This document shows, piece by piece, positions 15,416-22,894 of a stretch of DNA of 25,970 nucleotides. The DNA is taken from contig CAJMOP010000016.1 of the NCBI GenBank assembly GCA_905215115.1, positions 1 through 25,970 of the forward strand, given 5' to 3'. The notes beneath the pieces are model-generated. The model ran no database searches. It worked only from the letters and a program-made list of their open reading frames with translations, and was not told the DNA's origin. The translations under genes were made by a program, and so were the position numbers. This DNA comes from an uncultured bacterium (lineage in GTDB: Bacteria; Actinomycetota; Coriobacteriia; Coriobacteriales; Coriobacteriaceae). The number at the start of each line of letters is the position of its first letter. The stretch's first letter is position 1.

Positions 15416-16912
15416 ATGAAAGATGAGACGATGGGCCAAGAGGATGCGGCCCAAGATGCAGAAGCGTGCGCTGAGGCCCTGGAGAGCCTAGACCGGATTT
15501 CACTCGATGAGATTGCGTTTGACGATTCGGGCGTTGATGTGCAGGATGAGCCGGAAGTCGAGGCGCAGTCCGATGATCAGGATGCAGACGACGTTGAGCC
15601 TACCGAAGATGAAGCAGGTCACGAAGACACCGAAAGCGAGGCCGGCAATCAGCCCGAATCCGACACGGGCGAGGAAACCGTCTTGCTCGACAGCTTGCCG
15701 GCCGAGGATTCGCTGACCCGCGAGCTCCCCGGCCTAGGTTCTGCTCCTGTCGTCGATGAGACCATCGCCATGGGCGATATTCCCCTGCCGTCCGTTCCCT
15801 CGGCACGCGAAGCCGAGGTCCGCCATCGCAAGATGTCGCCCAAGCGCCGCAATCTAATGGTCGCCGGCGCTGTGGCCGTTGCGCTTGTCGCCGGCGGCGC
15901 AGGCTACGCAGCCTGGAACGGATACCGGCAAGAGCAGGCTGCCATCGCCGCCGCCAATGCCCACACGATGATGTCGGTGCAGATTGGCGTGCATGCCGCG
16001 GGGCTCGACTGTTCCACCGGCTCCAAGATTCCCGTACAGGTGAGCGGCCAGGATTCTGACGGCTCCTCTGTGAGCGAAACACTCTATGTTGACGAGCACG
16101 GCCGTGGCATCAAACTGCTACCCGGTGACTACACGCTCTCCATTGCCGCCTCCCCCATCGCGTCCGACGGCACCGTCTATACCGTGCCGACCACCAAGGC
16201 GCAGGTCACGATCAAGAGCGACGGACAGGACCTAAGCAGCCAGGCCGCCTTTAAGCTTAAGGTGCCTTCGGCCGACACGGTAACCGACGACCAGATCGAT
16301 GCCGCCGCCAAATATGCCGAGGAGGGAGGCGCGAGCTCCGCCGCCACCGCCAAGGTGCTCCAGCAGGCGGCAACCGCGCGGCGCGACGCCGCCGTCAATG
16401 CCGTGAGCGCGCAAAAGGCACAGGCGGCCCGTGATGCCGACGCCCGTCACAAGGCAACCGACCTCTACCAGCTCGATATCCCCGTCGAGTGGTACGGCAA
16501 GGTCGAGACTTGGCAAAATGGCAGCACGCTATGCATCTATCTTGCCGGCGACAGCGATACACCGATTGTGACGCTCGTCGCAGTGCGCGAGGGCGAGAGC
16601 TTTACGCCCGATGAGGGCGATACGGTTTTGGGTGCGGCCAACCTAGGCAACGGTTATACCGTCTACGCCAGCGGCCCCGTCTATCCGTACGTGGTGCCCC
16701 AGACCATCAACGGACGGACGCAGAATCCCGTGTCAACCTACCCCATGGATACGGCGATTGAGCTTGTCGAGCTCACGACCGGCAACCGCTACACCTATAG
16801 CCAGATCAAGAACGTACTGGTCGGCAAAGACGGCAAGGCCGACGCTGCGACCAAACTAGAGACCGACTACCTCGCCCAGATTCTCCTGCCGAGCATCAAA
16901 GCCCAGGACTAG
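15416..16912 (+). CDS. Single-pass membrane protein with acidic N-terminus and extracellular C-terminal domain, function unknown
   Basis: The ATG at 15416 follows TTGGGGGATAT; an earlier open frame from 15185 covers the terminator and the AT-rich promoter gap, so it is not used. The 498-aa protein starts with about 100 very acidic residues, then a region with Thr/Ser-Leu motifs (ETVLLDSLP, SLTRELPG, ETIAMGDIPLP), a basic stop-transfer segment (RHRKMSPKRR) and one TM helix (about 145-168). The external part has a beta-rich segment (MSVQIGVHAAGLDCSTGSKIPV..., TLYVDEHGRGIKLLPGDYTL), an Ala/Asp-rich helical stretch that may be a coiled coil (about 300-345), and a C-terminal domain of about 150 residues (LDIPVEWYGKVETWQNG...). 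The N-terminal Thr-containing motifs could be kinase targets, which is speculation. I do not recognise the family. It looks monocistronic. Confidence 0.85.
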   Translation: MKDETMGQEDAAQDAEACAEALESLDRISLDEIAFDDSGVDVQDEPEVEAQSDDQDADDVEPTEDEAGHEDTESEAGNQPESDTGEETVLLDSLPAEDSLTRELPGLGSAPVVDETIAMGDIPLPSVPSAREAEVRHRKMSPKRRNLMVAGAVAVALVAGGAGYAAWNGYRQEQAAIAAANAHTMMSVQIGVHAAGLDCSTGSKIPVQVSGQDSDGSSVSETLYVDEHGRGIKLLPGDYTLSIAASPIASDGTVYTVPTTKAQVTIKSDGQDLSSQAAFKLKVPSADTVTDDQIDAAAKYAEEGGASSAATAKVLQQAATARRDAAVNAVSAQKAQAARDADARHKATDLYQLDIPVEWYGKVETWQNGSTLCIYLAGDSDTPIVTLVAVREGESFTPDEGDTVLGAANLGNGYTVYASGPVYPYVVPQTINGRTQNPVSTYPMDTAIELVELTTGNRYTYSQIKNVLVGKDGKADAATKLETDYLAQILLPSIKAQD

Positions 16913-16949
16913 CCGGGCGCATCATGGTGCTCCCCAACCGTGATGAAGG

Positions 16950-16967
16950 GGCCAGGAGGTCCTGGCC
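16950..16967. terminator. Short palindrome between convergent genes
   Basis: GGCCAGGA-GG-TCCTGGCC lies between two converging genes (ending at 16912 and 16986). It could be a bidirectional termination hairpin, but there is no T-run on either side. Confidence 0.35.
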
Positions 16968-16985
16968 TCGCAAATCCATAAACGA

Positions 16986-18338
16986 TTAGGAAAGGAGCCA
17001 CTTCCATGCGGGCACAGCATGTACCACGCCGTGTTTGCATGGAATATCGGCCTGCTCATCCATGGTAACGATTGCCGACTCGCCAAGATCAAACTGGGCC
17101 ATCGCGGCATCGAGCGCGGCGATTTCGCGCTCGCGCGTTTTCTCGCTTGTCATATCCACACTTACCTGAATCAGGCCGTAAGCCTGCATGAGCAGTGCAT
17201 CCCCAGCCACAAAGTCCACCTCATGGCTTTTATTCTTATCTTTAATCAGCAGGCGGCAAACCGAACCGGGCCGCACGGCGGGGGTCCTTCTTCTTAGCGC
17301 GTTGAACACTGCGGTCTCGAGCCTCTGGCCCTGGTCCAATGCCGATGCGGGAGAGAATGCTCCAAACATCGCGGGATCGACAGCGTAGACCTTAGACGCA
17401 GACCGCATGTTATTTGCCAGTGAACGCGTGAACTCCGGCACGGAGAACAGCAGGTAGGCATCCTCATAATACTCAAGTAAGTCGCTGAGCGAATTACGAC
17501 TGACGGGTATCTGCCTGCTCTTGAACTCGTTGTACACTTTGTTCACCGACAGCTCTCGTCCCGAAGATGCCATACACCGCGTTAGGAACAGCGATGCCAG
17601 GCGAGGGTTCTTGACGTCGTAACGCTCAACGACGTCCATAGCGACCGTTCGCGAAGCATATTCCTGTAGCAGCTGAATCGCGTCTGCGGGCGTCTGCTCA
17701 AGCGTCGCGATGAATCCCCCTCGCTCGAGATATCCGACCAGATGGTGTCGGAGCAACGCTGCATCGCTCGAGGAGAAGGGCGCGTTCGACTCAGGAACGC
17801 TCCCCGTCTTATATCGGACGTATTCCGAAAAACTCAACGGAAAAAGCTCTCGTATAAGAGAACGACCCCTGAACTCGCTCTTAAGTTCTGAGGACAGCAT
17901 CTTAGAAGAAGATCCCGTCACATAGACGGTCGCTTTCTCCGTATCGACTACACGCCGCAGAAACGCACCCCATTCGGGTATTTCCTGGATCTCGTCAAAG
18001 AAAAGGTAGGCGCCCTCGCCTCGAGCAGCAGGATATAGTGCATAGAATGTATCGAGCACGTCCGCTAGTAGCGATGGCTCATACGGACGCAAGCGCTCAT
18101 CCTCAAAATTGAAATATAGCATCCGGTCAAGCTCGACGCCTTGGCCCTGAAGCCGCCGCATCTCCTGATACAGGCGATACGTCTTTCCACAACGGCGGGC
18201 CCCCACAACCACATTTACGATGTTGTCGCGCTTTGGCTCCTGTGGGTTTCCCAGATCAAGGTCTCGCTCAAAGACCTGCGGAATCCCCTGTTGCTCAAAG
18301 TCCTTTATTTTTTGAGCCACCAAGTCGTTGAATGCCAT
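16986..18338 (-). CDS. Standalone AAA-type ATPase with DUF4143-like C-terminal domain
   Basis: The ATG at 18338 has GGAGAA seven bases upstream. The 450-aa protein has Walker A GARRCGKT (46-53), Walker B YLFFDEIQEI (111-120), a sensor-like TGSSS (141-145), then the ELFPLSFSEYV segment that typifies this group. A C-terminal half follows with a DUF4143-like, nuclease-fold-like element (RRTPAVRPGSVCRLLIKDKNK, HEVDFVAGD, AYGLIQVSVDM). Such ATPases are common, sporadically distributed and mostly uncharacterised; some have been grouped with mobile or defence genes. The codon use is less GC-biased than that of clpB, compatible with later acquisition. It is transcribed alone, convergent with the envelope-protein gene. 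Its promoter lies inside a long palindrome. Confidence 0.9.
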   Translation of the reverse strand: MAFNDLVAQKIKDFEQQGIPQVFERDLDLGNPQEPKRDNIVNVVVGARRCGKTYRLYQEMRRLQGQGVELDRMLYFNFEDERLRPYEPSLLADVLDTFYALYPAARGEGAYLFFDEIQEIPEWGAFLRRVVDTEKATVYVTGSSSKMLSSELKSEFRGRSLIRELFPLSFSEYVRYKTGSVPESNAPFSSSDAALLRHHLVGYLERGGFIATLEQTPADAIQLLQEYASRTVAMDVVERYDVKNPRLASLFLTRCMASSGRELSVNKVYNEFKSRQIPVSRNSLSDLLEYYEDAYLLFSVPEFTRSLANNMRSASKVYAVDPAMFGAFSPASALDQGQRLETAVFNALRRRTPAVRPGSVCRLLIKDKNKSHEVDFVAGDALLMQAYGLIQVSVDMTSEKTREREIAALDAAMAQFDLGESAIVTMDEQADIPCKHGVVHAVPAWKWLLS

Positions 18339-18346
18339 AATTCTCC

Positions 18347-18406
18347 AATCTTGCTCTCATGCTAATCAAGATTATAACGATTCTTGATTAGCAGGAGAGC
18401 AAGATT
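18347..18406. promoter_or_regulatory. 60-bp palindrome covering the ATPase promoter
   Basis: Two 25-bp arms (18347-18371 and 18382-18406) are complementary except for one base and flank a 10-base centre. A perfect -10 hexamer TATAAT (minus strand, 18371-18376) lies at the centre, 33 bases before the start codon. The motif ATCTTGATTA (or its complement) occurs at 18363-18372, 18381-18390 (TTCTTGATTA) and again outside at 18413-18422; ATCTTGC/GCAAGAT occurs at the outer ends. There is no good -35 box. This layout suggests an operator bound by a symmetric regulator, perhaps the ATPase itself. Confidence 0.75.
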
Positions 18407-18545
18407 ATGCGTATCTTGATTAATGGATAAGCAAGTTTTCTATTAGTGGCCCCTCCCGGAGGATATCGAGCGGCCGAGGGGGGCAGGCATGAACGCCTCT
18501 AGCCGAAAACAAAGTAGCTAAAAAGCCCCGTCCCAAATGAGCTAC

Positions 18546-18740
18546 TTAACGCCAGGGGTCGGCTTCGAAGAGGGGCTCGCGCTCGGGGCGACGATCGCTA
18601 TAGGGATCGTAGCCGTCGTCGTCCTCGTTCTCGGCGCGGATGTAGGGATCGCGCGGCTTGGGTGCCGGCTTAGGCGCAGGCTTGGGTGCGGCGGGTGCAG
18701 CATCGGTCGCCGGCGCGCTTGTCTTGATCTCGTCTTTCAT
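18546..18740 (-). CDS. Small Pro/Ala-rich acidic protein, unknown function
   Basis: The 64-aa product starts at ATG 18740 (MKDEIKTSAPATDAAPAAPK), eight bases after AAGGAG; ATGs at 18746 and 18758 are too close to or ahead of this RBS. It has an A-P-K repeat region (APKPAPKPAPKP) and an acidic C-terminal half (ENEDDDGYDPYSDRRPEREP) ending FEADPWR. There is no TM segment, and it is probably disordered. It lies on the minus strand between the clpB terminator and a 200-base gap before the ATPase. The clear RBS and codon use make it a likely real gene. Confidence 0.65.
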   Translation of the reverse strand: MKDEIKTSAPATDAAPAAPKPAPKPAPKPRDPYIRAENEDDDGYDPYSDRRPEREPLFEADPWR

Positions 18741-18785
18741 CTGCATAGCTCCTTGCATCGCATCCGTTCAGCATCATCGATTGTC

Positions 18786-18827
18786 GCACGAAAAAGGGCG
18801 GCGGACCCCATTGGATCCGCCGCCCTT
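18786..18827 (-). terminator. Rho-independent terminator of clpB
   Basis: AAGGGCGGCGGA (18794-18805) pairs with TCCGCCGCCCTT (18816-18827) around a 10-base loop. On the minus strand the stem is followed by TTT and then CGTGCG, with the T-run overlapping the stem (CCCTTTTTCG). It lies 45 bases past the clpB stop codon. Confidence 0.88.
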
Positions 18828-18871
18828 GGCGTTCGGCTCAAAAGGCAGATTGTAAGGCATGCGCCAAAAAC

Positions 18872-21499
18872 CTACTGCGCGTCGGGGACCTCGTAGGTAG
18901 CAGACGGCGTATTGTCGCACACGACGGTAAAGCCGCCGTCCTTGTCGACATCGACTGTCACCTGATCGCCCTCGCGCACCGTGCCGTCGATGATAGCGGC
19001 GGCGATGGCGTCCACGACCTCGCGCTGGACCAGGCGCTTGAGCGGACGGGCACCGAACACGGGGTCCAGGCCACCCACAGCGAGCATCTGCTTGGCCGCC
19101 GGGGTGATGGCAAGCGTCATGCGCTCGTTGGCCAGGCGTGCGCGGACGTCGGCGAGCTGGATGTCGACGATCTTCTCGATCTGCGCCATGCCGAGCGGAT
19201 GGAACACCACGATATCGTCGATACGGTTGAGGAACTCGGGGCGGAAGGTTTGAGCCATGGCCGCGTCAACCTGATGGCGCATCTCCTCCTCGTCCTTGCC
19301 GGAAAGCTCGGCGATGGCCTTGGAGCCCACGTTGGACGTCATGATGATGATCGTGTTCTTGAAGGACACCTGGCGACCCTGGCCATCGGTCAGACGGCCG
19401 TCGTCGAGCACCTGCAACAGCACGTTAAAGACATCCGGATGGGCCTTCTCCATCTCGTCGAGCAAGATCACGGAGTACGGACGACGGCGCACGGCCTCGG
19501 TCAGTTGACCGCCCTCGTCGTAACCCACGTATCCCGGGGGCGCACCGATCAGACGCTGGACGCTGAACTTCTCCATATACTCGGACATGTCGATACGCAC
19601 GAGCGCGCGCTCGTCATCGAACAGGCACTCGGCCAGCGCCTTGGCGAGCTCGGTCTTGCCTACGCCGGTGGGGCCCAGGAAGAAGAAGCTGCCGATGGGC
19701 TTGTCCGGATCGGAGAGGCCCGCACGGCTACGGCGCACGGCCGCGGCCACAGCGGACACGGCCTCGTCCTGACCGATGACGCGCTTATGCAGCTCGCCCT
19801 CCAGGCCCTTGAGCTTGTCGAGCTCGCCCTGCATCATCTTGGACACGGGCACGCCGGTCCAGGCACTCACGACCTCGGCAATCTCGTCGGAGGTCACCTG
19901 CTCGTTGAGGCCCTCGCCGTCCTGCTCCTTTTGTGCCTCGAGCGCAGCCTCGGACTCCTGAATCTGCTGCTGCAAGCCCGGAATCACGGAGAAGCGCAGC
20001 TCGGACGCACGGCCCAGGTCGCCGTTGCGCGTCGCGCGCTCCTCTTCGCTCTTGGCCTCGTCAAGCTGGCCCTTAAGCTCCTGCACGTGGTCGATGGCGT
20101 TCTTTTGGTTGAGCCAGCCGGCCTTTTGCACGTTGAGCTTTTCCTGGACCTCGGCAATCTCCTGGCGCAGGGCTTCCAGACGCTCCTTGGAGGCGTCATC
20201 GGTCTCCTTCATGAGCGCCTGCTCCTCGATCTGCAGCTGGGTGAGCTGACGCGTGGTGGCGTCGATCTCGACCGGCATGCTGTCGAGCTCCATGCGCAGG
20301 CGGCTTGCGGCCTCATCGACCAGGTCGATGGCCTTGTCGGGCAGGAAGCGGTCGGCGATGTAGCGATCGGAGAGGTCGGCGGCGGCCACGAGCGCGCTAT
20401 CGGTGATATGCACGCCGTGGAAGATCTCGTACTTCTCCTTGAGGCCACGCAAAATCGAGATGGTGTCCTCGACGGTAGGCTCGCTCACCATTACGGTCTG
20501 GAAACGACGGGCGAGCGCCGCATCCTTCTCGATGTACTTGCGGTATTCGTCAAGCGTAGTCGCGCCGATTGCGTGTAAGTCGCCACGGGCAAGCGCCGGC
20601 TTGAGGATGTTGCCGGCGTCCATGGAACCCTCGGTGGCACCCGCACCCACGATGGTATGGAGCTCATCGATGAACAGGATGACCTTGCCTTGCGCCTTTT
20701 GGACTTCCTTGAGTACAGCCTTCAAGCGGTCCTCGAACTCACCGCGGTACTTGGCACCGGCGACCAGCGCGCTCATGTCGAGCTCGATGAGGTCGCGGTC
20801 GCGCAGGGTGCTCGGCACGTCGCCGGCCACGATACGCTGGGCGATGCCCTCGACGATGGCCGTCTTGCCGACGCCCGGCTCGCCGATGAGCACGGGGTTG
20901 TTCTTAGTGCGGCGGGACAGGACTTGGATGGTGCGGCGAATCTCGTCGGTACGGCCTATGACCGGGTCGAGCTTGCCGGCGCGAGCCAGATCGCAGATGT
21001 TGCGACCGTACTGCTCCAGCGCCTCAAACTGCGTCTTGTCCTCGGCAGACGTCACGCGGTCATCGCCGCGCAGCTCCTCATAGACCTGCTCGATGCGCTC
21101 CTTGGTCACGCCGGCGTCGCGCAGAACGCGGCCGGCCTCGCCCTTGTCCTCGGCAAGTGCCATCAGCAGATGCTCGGTCACCACAAAGCTGTCGCCCATC
21201 TTGGTGGCCTTCTTCTCGGCCTTTTCGATGACACGAACGAGCTCGTTAGACAGACCCATCTGCTGACCCTCGCCCGAAACCCTGGGCGCGTGGTCGATGG
21301 CATCCTGTGTGGAGCGTGCAAGCTGAGCCGGGTCGGCACCGATGCGCTCAATGATCACGGAGATATTGCGCTCGCCGGCACCGAGCAGGGCAGACAGCAG
21401 GTGAATCGGCTCCACCGCGCCGGCCTGCGCGTCGGCGGCCGTGCTCATGGCGGTCTGTAACGCCTCGCGCGACGTCATTGCTAGCTTATCGATTCTCAT
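18872..21499 (-). CDS. clpB: ATP-dependent disaggregase ClpB (Hsp100)
   Basis: The ATG at 21499 follows GAGAGGTGATTCC. The 875-aa length is normal for ClpB. Order: the N-terminal Clp repeat domain (1 to about 150), NBD1 with Walker A GEPGVGKT (206-213) and Walker B VILFIDE (273-279), the coiled-coil M domain that distinguishes ClpB (about 405-535, Glu/Gln-rich), and NBD2 with Walker A GPTGVGKT (609-616), pore loop GYVGYDEGG and sensor motifs including GARPLKR. ClpB extracts polypeptides from aggregates together with DnaK in the cytoplasm. It is monocistronic. In actinobacteria clpB is usually controlled by HspR (HAIR sites) or HrcA (CIRCE). I find neither consensus in 21500-21660. Confidence 0.98.
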   Translation of the reverse strand: MRIDKLAMTSREALQTAMSTAADAQAGAVEPIHLLSALLGAGERNISVIIERIGADPAQLARSTQDAIDHAPRVSGEGQQMGLSNELVRVIEKAEKKATKMGDSFVVTEHLLMALAEDKGEAGRVLRDAGVTKERIEQVYEELRGDDRVTSAEDKTQFEALEQYGRNICDLARAGKLDPVIGRTDEIRRTIQVLSRRTKNNPVLIGEPGVGKTAIVEGIAQRIVAGDVPSTLRDRDLIELDMSALVAGAKYRGEFEDRLKAVLKEVQKAQGKVILFIDELHTIVGAGATEGSMDAGNILKPALARGDLHAIGATTLDEYRKYIEKDAALARRFQTVMVSEPTVEDTISILRGLKEKYEIFHGVHITDSALVAAADLSDRYIADRFLPDKAIDLVDEAASRLRMELDSMPVEIDATTRQLTQLQIEEQALMKETDDASKERLEALRQEIAEVQEKLNVQKAGWLNQKNAIDHVQELKGQLDEAKSEEERATRNGDLGRASELRFSVIPGLQQQIQESEAALEAQKEQDGEGLNEQVTSDEIAEVVSAWTGVPVSKMMQGELDKLKGLEGELHKRVIGQDEAVSAVAAAVRRSRAGLSDPDKPIGSFFFLGPTGVGKTELAKALAECLFDDERALVRIDMSEYMEKFSVQRLIGAPPGYVGYDEGGQLTEAVRRRPYSVILLDEMEKAHPDVFNVLLQVLDDGRLTDGQGRQVSFKNTIIIMTSNVGSKAIAELSGKDEEEMRHQVDAAMAQTFRPEFLNRIDDIVVFHPLGMAQIEKIVDIQLADVRARLANERMTLAITPAAKQMLAVGGLDPVFGARPLKRLVQREVVDAIAAAIIDGTVREGDQVTVDVDKDGGFTVVCDNTPSATYEVPDAQ

Positions 21500-21660
21500 G
21501 GAATCACCTCTCTTGGGGCGGCCGCCCTACGGGGCGGCTTCACGTTGTTCGAGAAGTATTGTTGCCAGCTTTGCGCGATTATATACATAAATCTAAGTCT
21601 CTATATATAAGATTTTCTGAGTGATTGAAAGATAGGGAGCAGGTGCGCTCACCCGCTACG
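21500..21660 (-). promoter_or_regulatory. clpB promoter and leader region
   Basis: On the minus strand an AT-rich tract contains TATAAT (about 21582-21587), a plausible -10 about 85 bases before the start codon. The sequence around 21590-21615 (ATCT...TATATATA...AGAT) is loosely palindromic. The leader has a small hairpin GCCGCCC-N4-GGGCGGC (21521-21538) just upstream of the RBS that could modulate translation. No CIRCE (TTAGCACTC-N9-GAGTGCTAA) or HAIR (CTTGAGT-N7-ACTCAAG) element is visible. Confidence 0.45.
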
Positions 21661-21677
21661 GCCTCGTCCCCTTACTA

Positions 21678-21732
21678 TCTCAATCTGTAACATCTGGCAG
21701 CCCTTTTCGGTCCCAGGTGTTACAGATTGAGA
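21678..21732. repeat. 55-bp stem-loop repeat, copy 1 (block A)
   Basis: The left arm TCTCAATCTGTAACA and right arm TGTTACAGATTGAGA are perfect complements, and pairing extends to about 21 bp through CTGG/CCAG with one G-T wobble. The loop is CAGCCCTTTTCGGTC. Copy 2 begins exactly 80 bases later. Confidence 0.92.
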
Positions 21733-21757
21733 TGGAGCGCGGAGCCCCGCCCAAAAA

Positions 21758-21812
21758 TCTCAATCTGTAACACCAGGCCCGCTTTTAACAGCCCAGCTGT
21801 TACAGATCGAGA
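21758..21812. repeat. 55-bp stem-loop repeat, copy 2 (block A)
   Basis: This copy has the same arms as copy 1 with one mismatch (GATCGAGA in the right arm). The loop (CCCGCTTTTAACAGCCCAGC) matches that of copy 5, not that of copy 1. Confidence 0.92.
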
Positions 21813-21820
21813 CAAACGGA

Positions 21821-21855
21821 ACCACCACAAAGGGGACAGGCACCTTTGTGTTGGT
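21821..21855. repeat. 35-bp GGGGAC-core palindrome, copy a
   Basis: ACCACCACAAAGG at the left pairs with CCTTTGTGTTGGT at the right around a GGACAGGCA-type centre. It lies eight bases after stem-loop copy 2. Its interior reads GGGGACAGGCACC, the reverse complement of the interior of copies b and d. Confidence 0.88.
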
Positions 21856-21863
21856 CCACATCA

Positions 21864-21879
21864 ACATCGAGCTCGCTCC
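21864..21879 (+). repeat. 16-bp direct repeat, left copy
   Basis: ACATCGAGCTCGCTCC occurs here, just inside 35-bp palindrome a, and again at 22686-22701, just inside palindrome b. The two copies bracket the small membrane-protein gene in direct orientation. Confidence 0.75.
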
Positions 21880-21980
21880 TAATATCCGTTATTCCTGCTC
21901 GTATTGAGGTTAAAATGAACTGTGATTAAAGCATATTCATTTCTCTCGTTCTTGATAGCTCTTCGTCTCAAGGAGCAGAT

Positions 21981-22649
21981 ATGAAGTCGTCTTATTCTAC
22001 TGCTCGCAACGTCATTGCCATTCTCGCCATACCCATCGTGATGCTCTTTCTTATCGTCGTCACACCCTTTTCCCTGGGTATCGCCTCGCCCTTCGATTTG
22101 TGCGGGATGGTCGACGCCGGCTCGCGTGCCACCTCGCTCTCCTTTATCTGCCGCGGTGTGCTCTACGAAGATGCAATTCCCACCGGGCTTTGGCGGTCAA
22201 AGCTGCCGCTGCTCGGTCAGGTCGACGGACGTTCTCCCTACTTCAACCTTGAACCTCAAGCGATGAACTATCTGATCGATGACCAACCCCTTGCCTCCAT
22301 CACCCTCGCTTACGACTATGCTCCAAACACCGATGAGCGTCACATGAACCAAGTCCTCGACAAACTGCTTGAACAGTGCGGGCTCACCGATGAGGTCGGC
22401 CGAACCGTCGACAGCGACCAGAAATTAAAGCGAACAGAACTCCGCCGCATAGGAAAAATCAGAGAGCGAGGCAGAGCTGCCTACTGGCAGGCCTGGGCGA
22501 TACGCGACAAAAGCGAATTTGGGCACAGCACCTATACGGTCACCGTCTTCACTAAAGATGGAATCAAGGACAATGTTGACGATTTCGCATCGTCCAAACT
22601 CGGCATCCCCAAAACGACCAAATCCGCCAGCCCGGACGAAATCCTGTAG
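21981..22649 (+). CDS. Small membrane-anchored protein, unknown function
   Basis: The ATG at 21981 has AAGGAGCAG before it. The 222-aa protein has a short basic N-terminus and one strong hydrophobic segment (about 10-34: VIAILAIPIVMLFLIVVTPF...). A 185-residue hydrophilic portion follows, most likely outside the cell, with three Cys (DLCGM, FICRG, EQCGL). No motif is recognised. It stands alone, upstream of a 35-bp palindrome and a strong hairpin that may terminate it. It is bracketed by inverted copies of the 35-bp palindrome and by a 16-bp direct repeat, so it may have moved or been shuffled as a cassette. A comparably built but not evidently homologous protein lies at 24679-25326. Confidence 0.75.
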   Translation: MKSSYSTARNVIAILAIPIVMLFLIVVTPFSLGIASPFDLCGMVDAGSRATSLSFICRGVLYEDAIPTGLWRSKLPLLGQVDGRSPYFNLEPQAMNYLIDDQPLASITLAYDYAPNTDERHMNQVLDKLLEQCGLTDEVGRTVDSDQKLKRTELRRIGKIRERGRAAYWQAWAIRDKSEFGHSTYTVTVFTKDGIKDNVDDFASSKLGIPKTTKSASPDEIL

Positions 22650-22685
22650 AGGTTTTCATTGAAATGTTGCTCAACCCGAACGGCG

Positions 22686-22701
22686 ACATCGAGCTCGCTC
22701 C
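22686..22701 (+). repeat. 16-bp direct repeat, right copy
   Basis: This is an exact second copy of ACATCGAGCTCGCTCC (first at 21864-21879), two bases before palindrome b. Confidence 0.75.
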
Positions 22702-22703
22702 CC

Positions 22704-22738
22704 ACCACCACAAAGGTGCCCGTCCCCTTTGTGGTGGT
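22704..22738. repeat. 35-bp GGGGAC-core palindrome, copy b (inverted relative to copy a)
   Basis: ACCACCACAAAGG and CCTTTGTGGTGGT form a 13-bp perfect stem around TGCCCGTCC. Its reverse complement matches copy a at all but two positions. TTTTCGG follows, so on the plus strand it may also help terminate the upstream gene. Confidence 0.88.
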
Positions 22739-22767
22739 TTTCGGCGATCATTTCCGCCCTACGATGC

Positions 22768-22806
22768 AAGAAGCCGCCGCAGGAACCATCCCTGCGGCGG
22801 CTTCTT
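22768..22806. terminator. Strong hairpin, likely bidirectional terminator
   Basis: A perfect 16-bp stem AAGAAGCCGCCGCAGG (22768-22783) / CCTGCGGCGGCTTCTT (22791-22806) has a 7-base loop. It lies between the 3' ends of two convergent genes (22649 plus, 22895 minus). The A/T ends of the stem supply a T-run on both strands. Confidence 0.8.
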
Positions 22807-22894
22807 TGGGTTGGCAGGGACCAATCGCCGGCGTTGAAGGCCGTTTTTAGTCTCTGACGTTGGCTTTTGGCCCCTTCAAGCTATCCGACAAATA

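Noticed and set aside
19199..20578. Open frame of 459 codons antisense to clpB
   Set aside because: It lies wholly within clpB on the opposite strand, has no RBS or recognisable motif and has the low-complexity composition of a reverse-frame shadow.
21540..21660. CIRCE or HAIR heat-shock operator for clpB
   Set aside because: I looked for TTAGCACTC/GAGTGCTAA and CTTGAGT/ACTCAAG; only a loose AT-rich palindrome is present.
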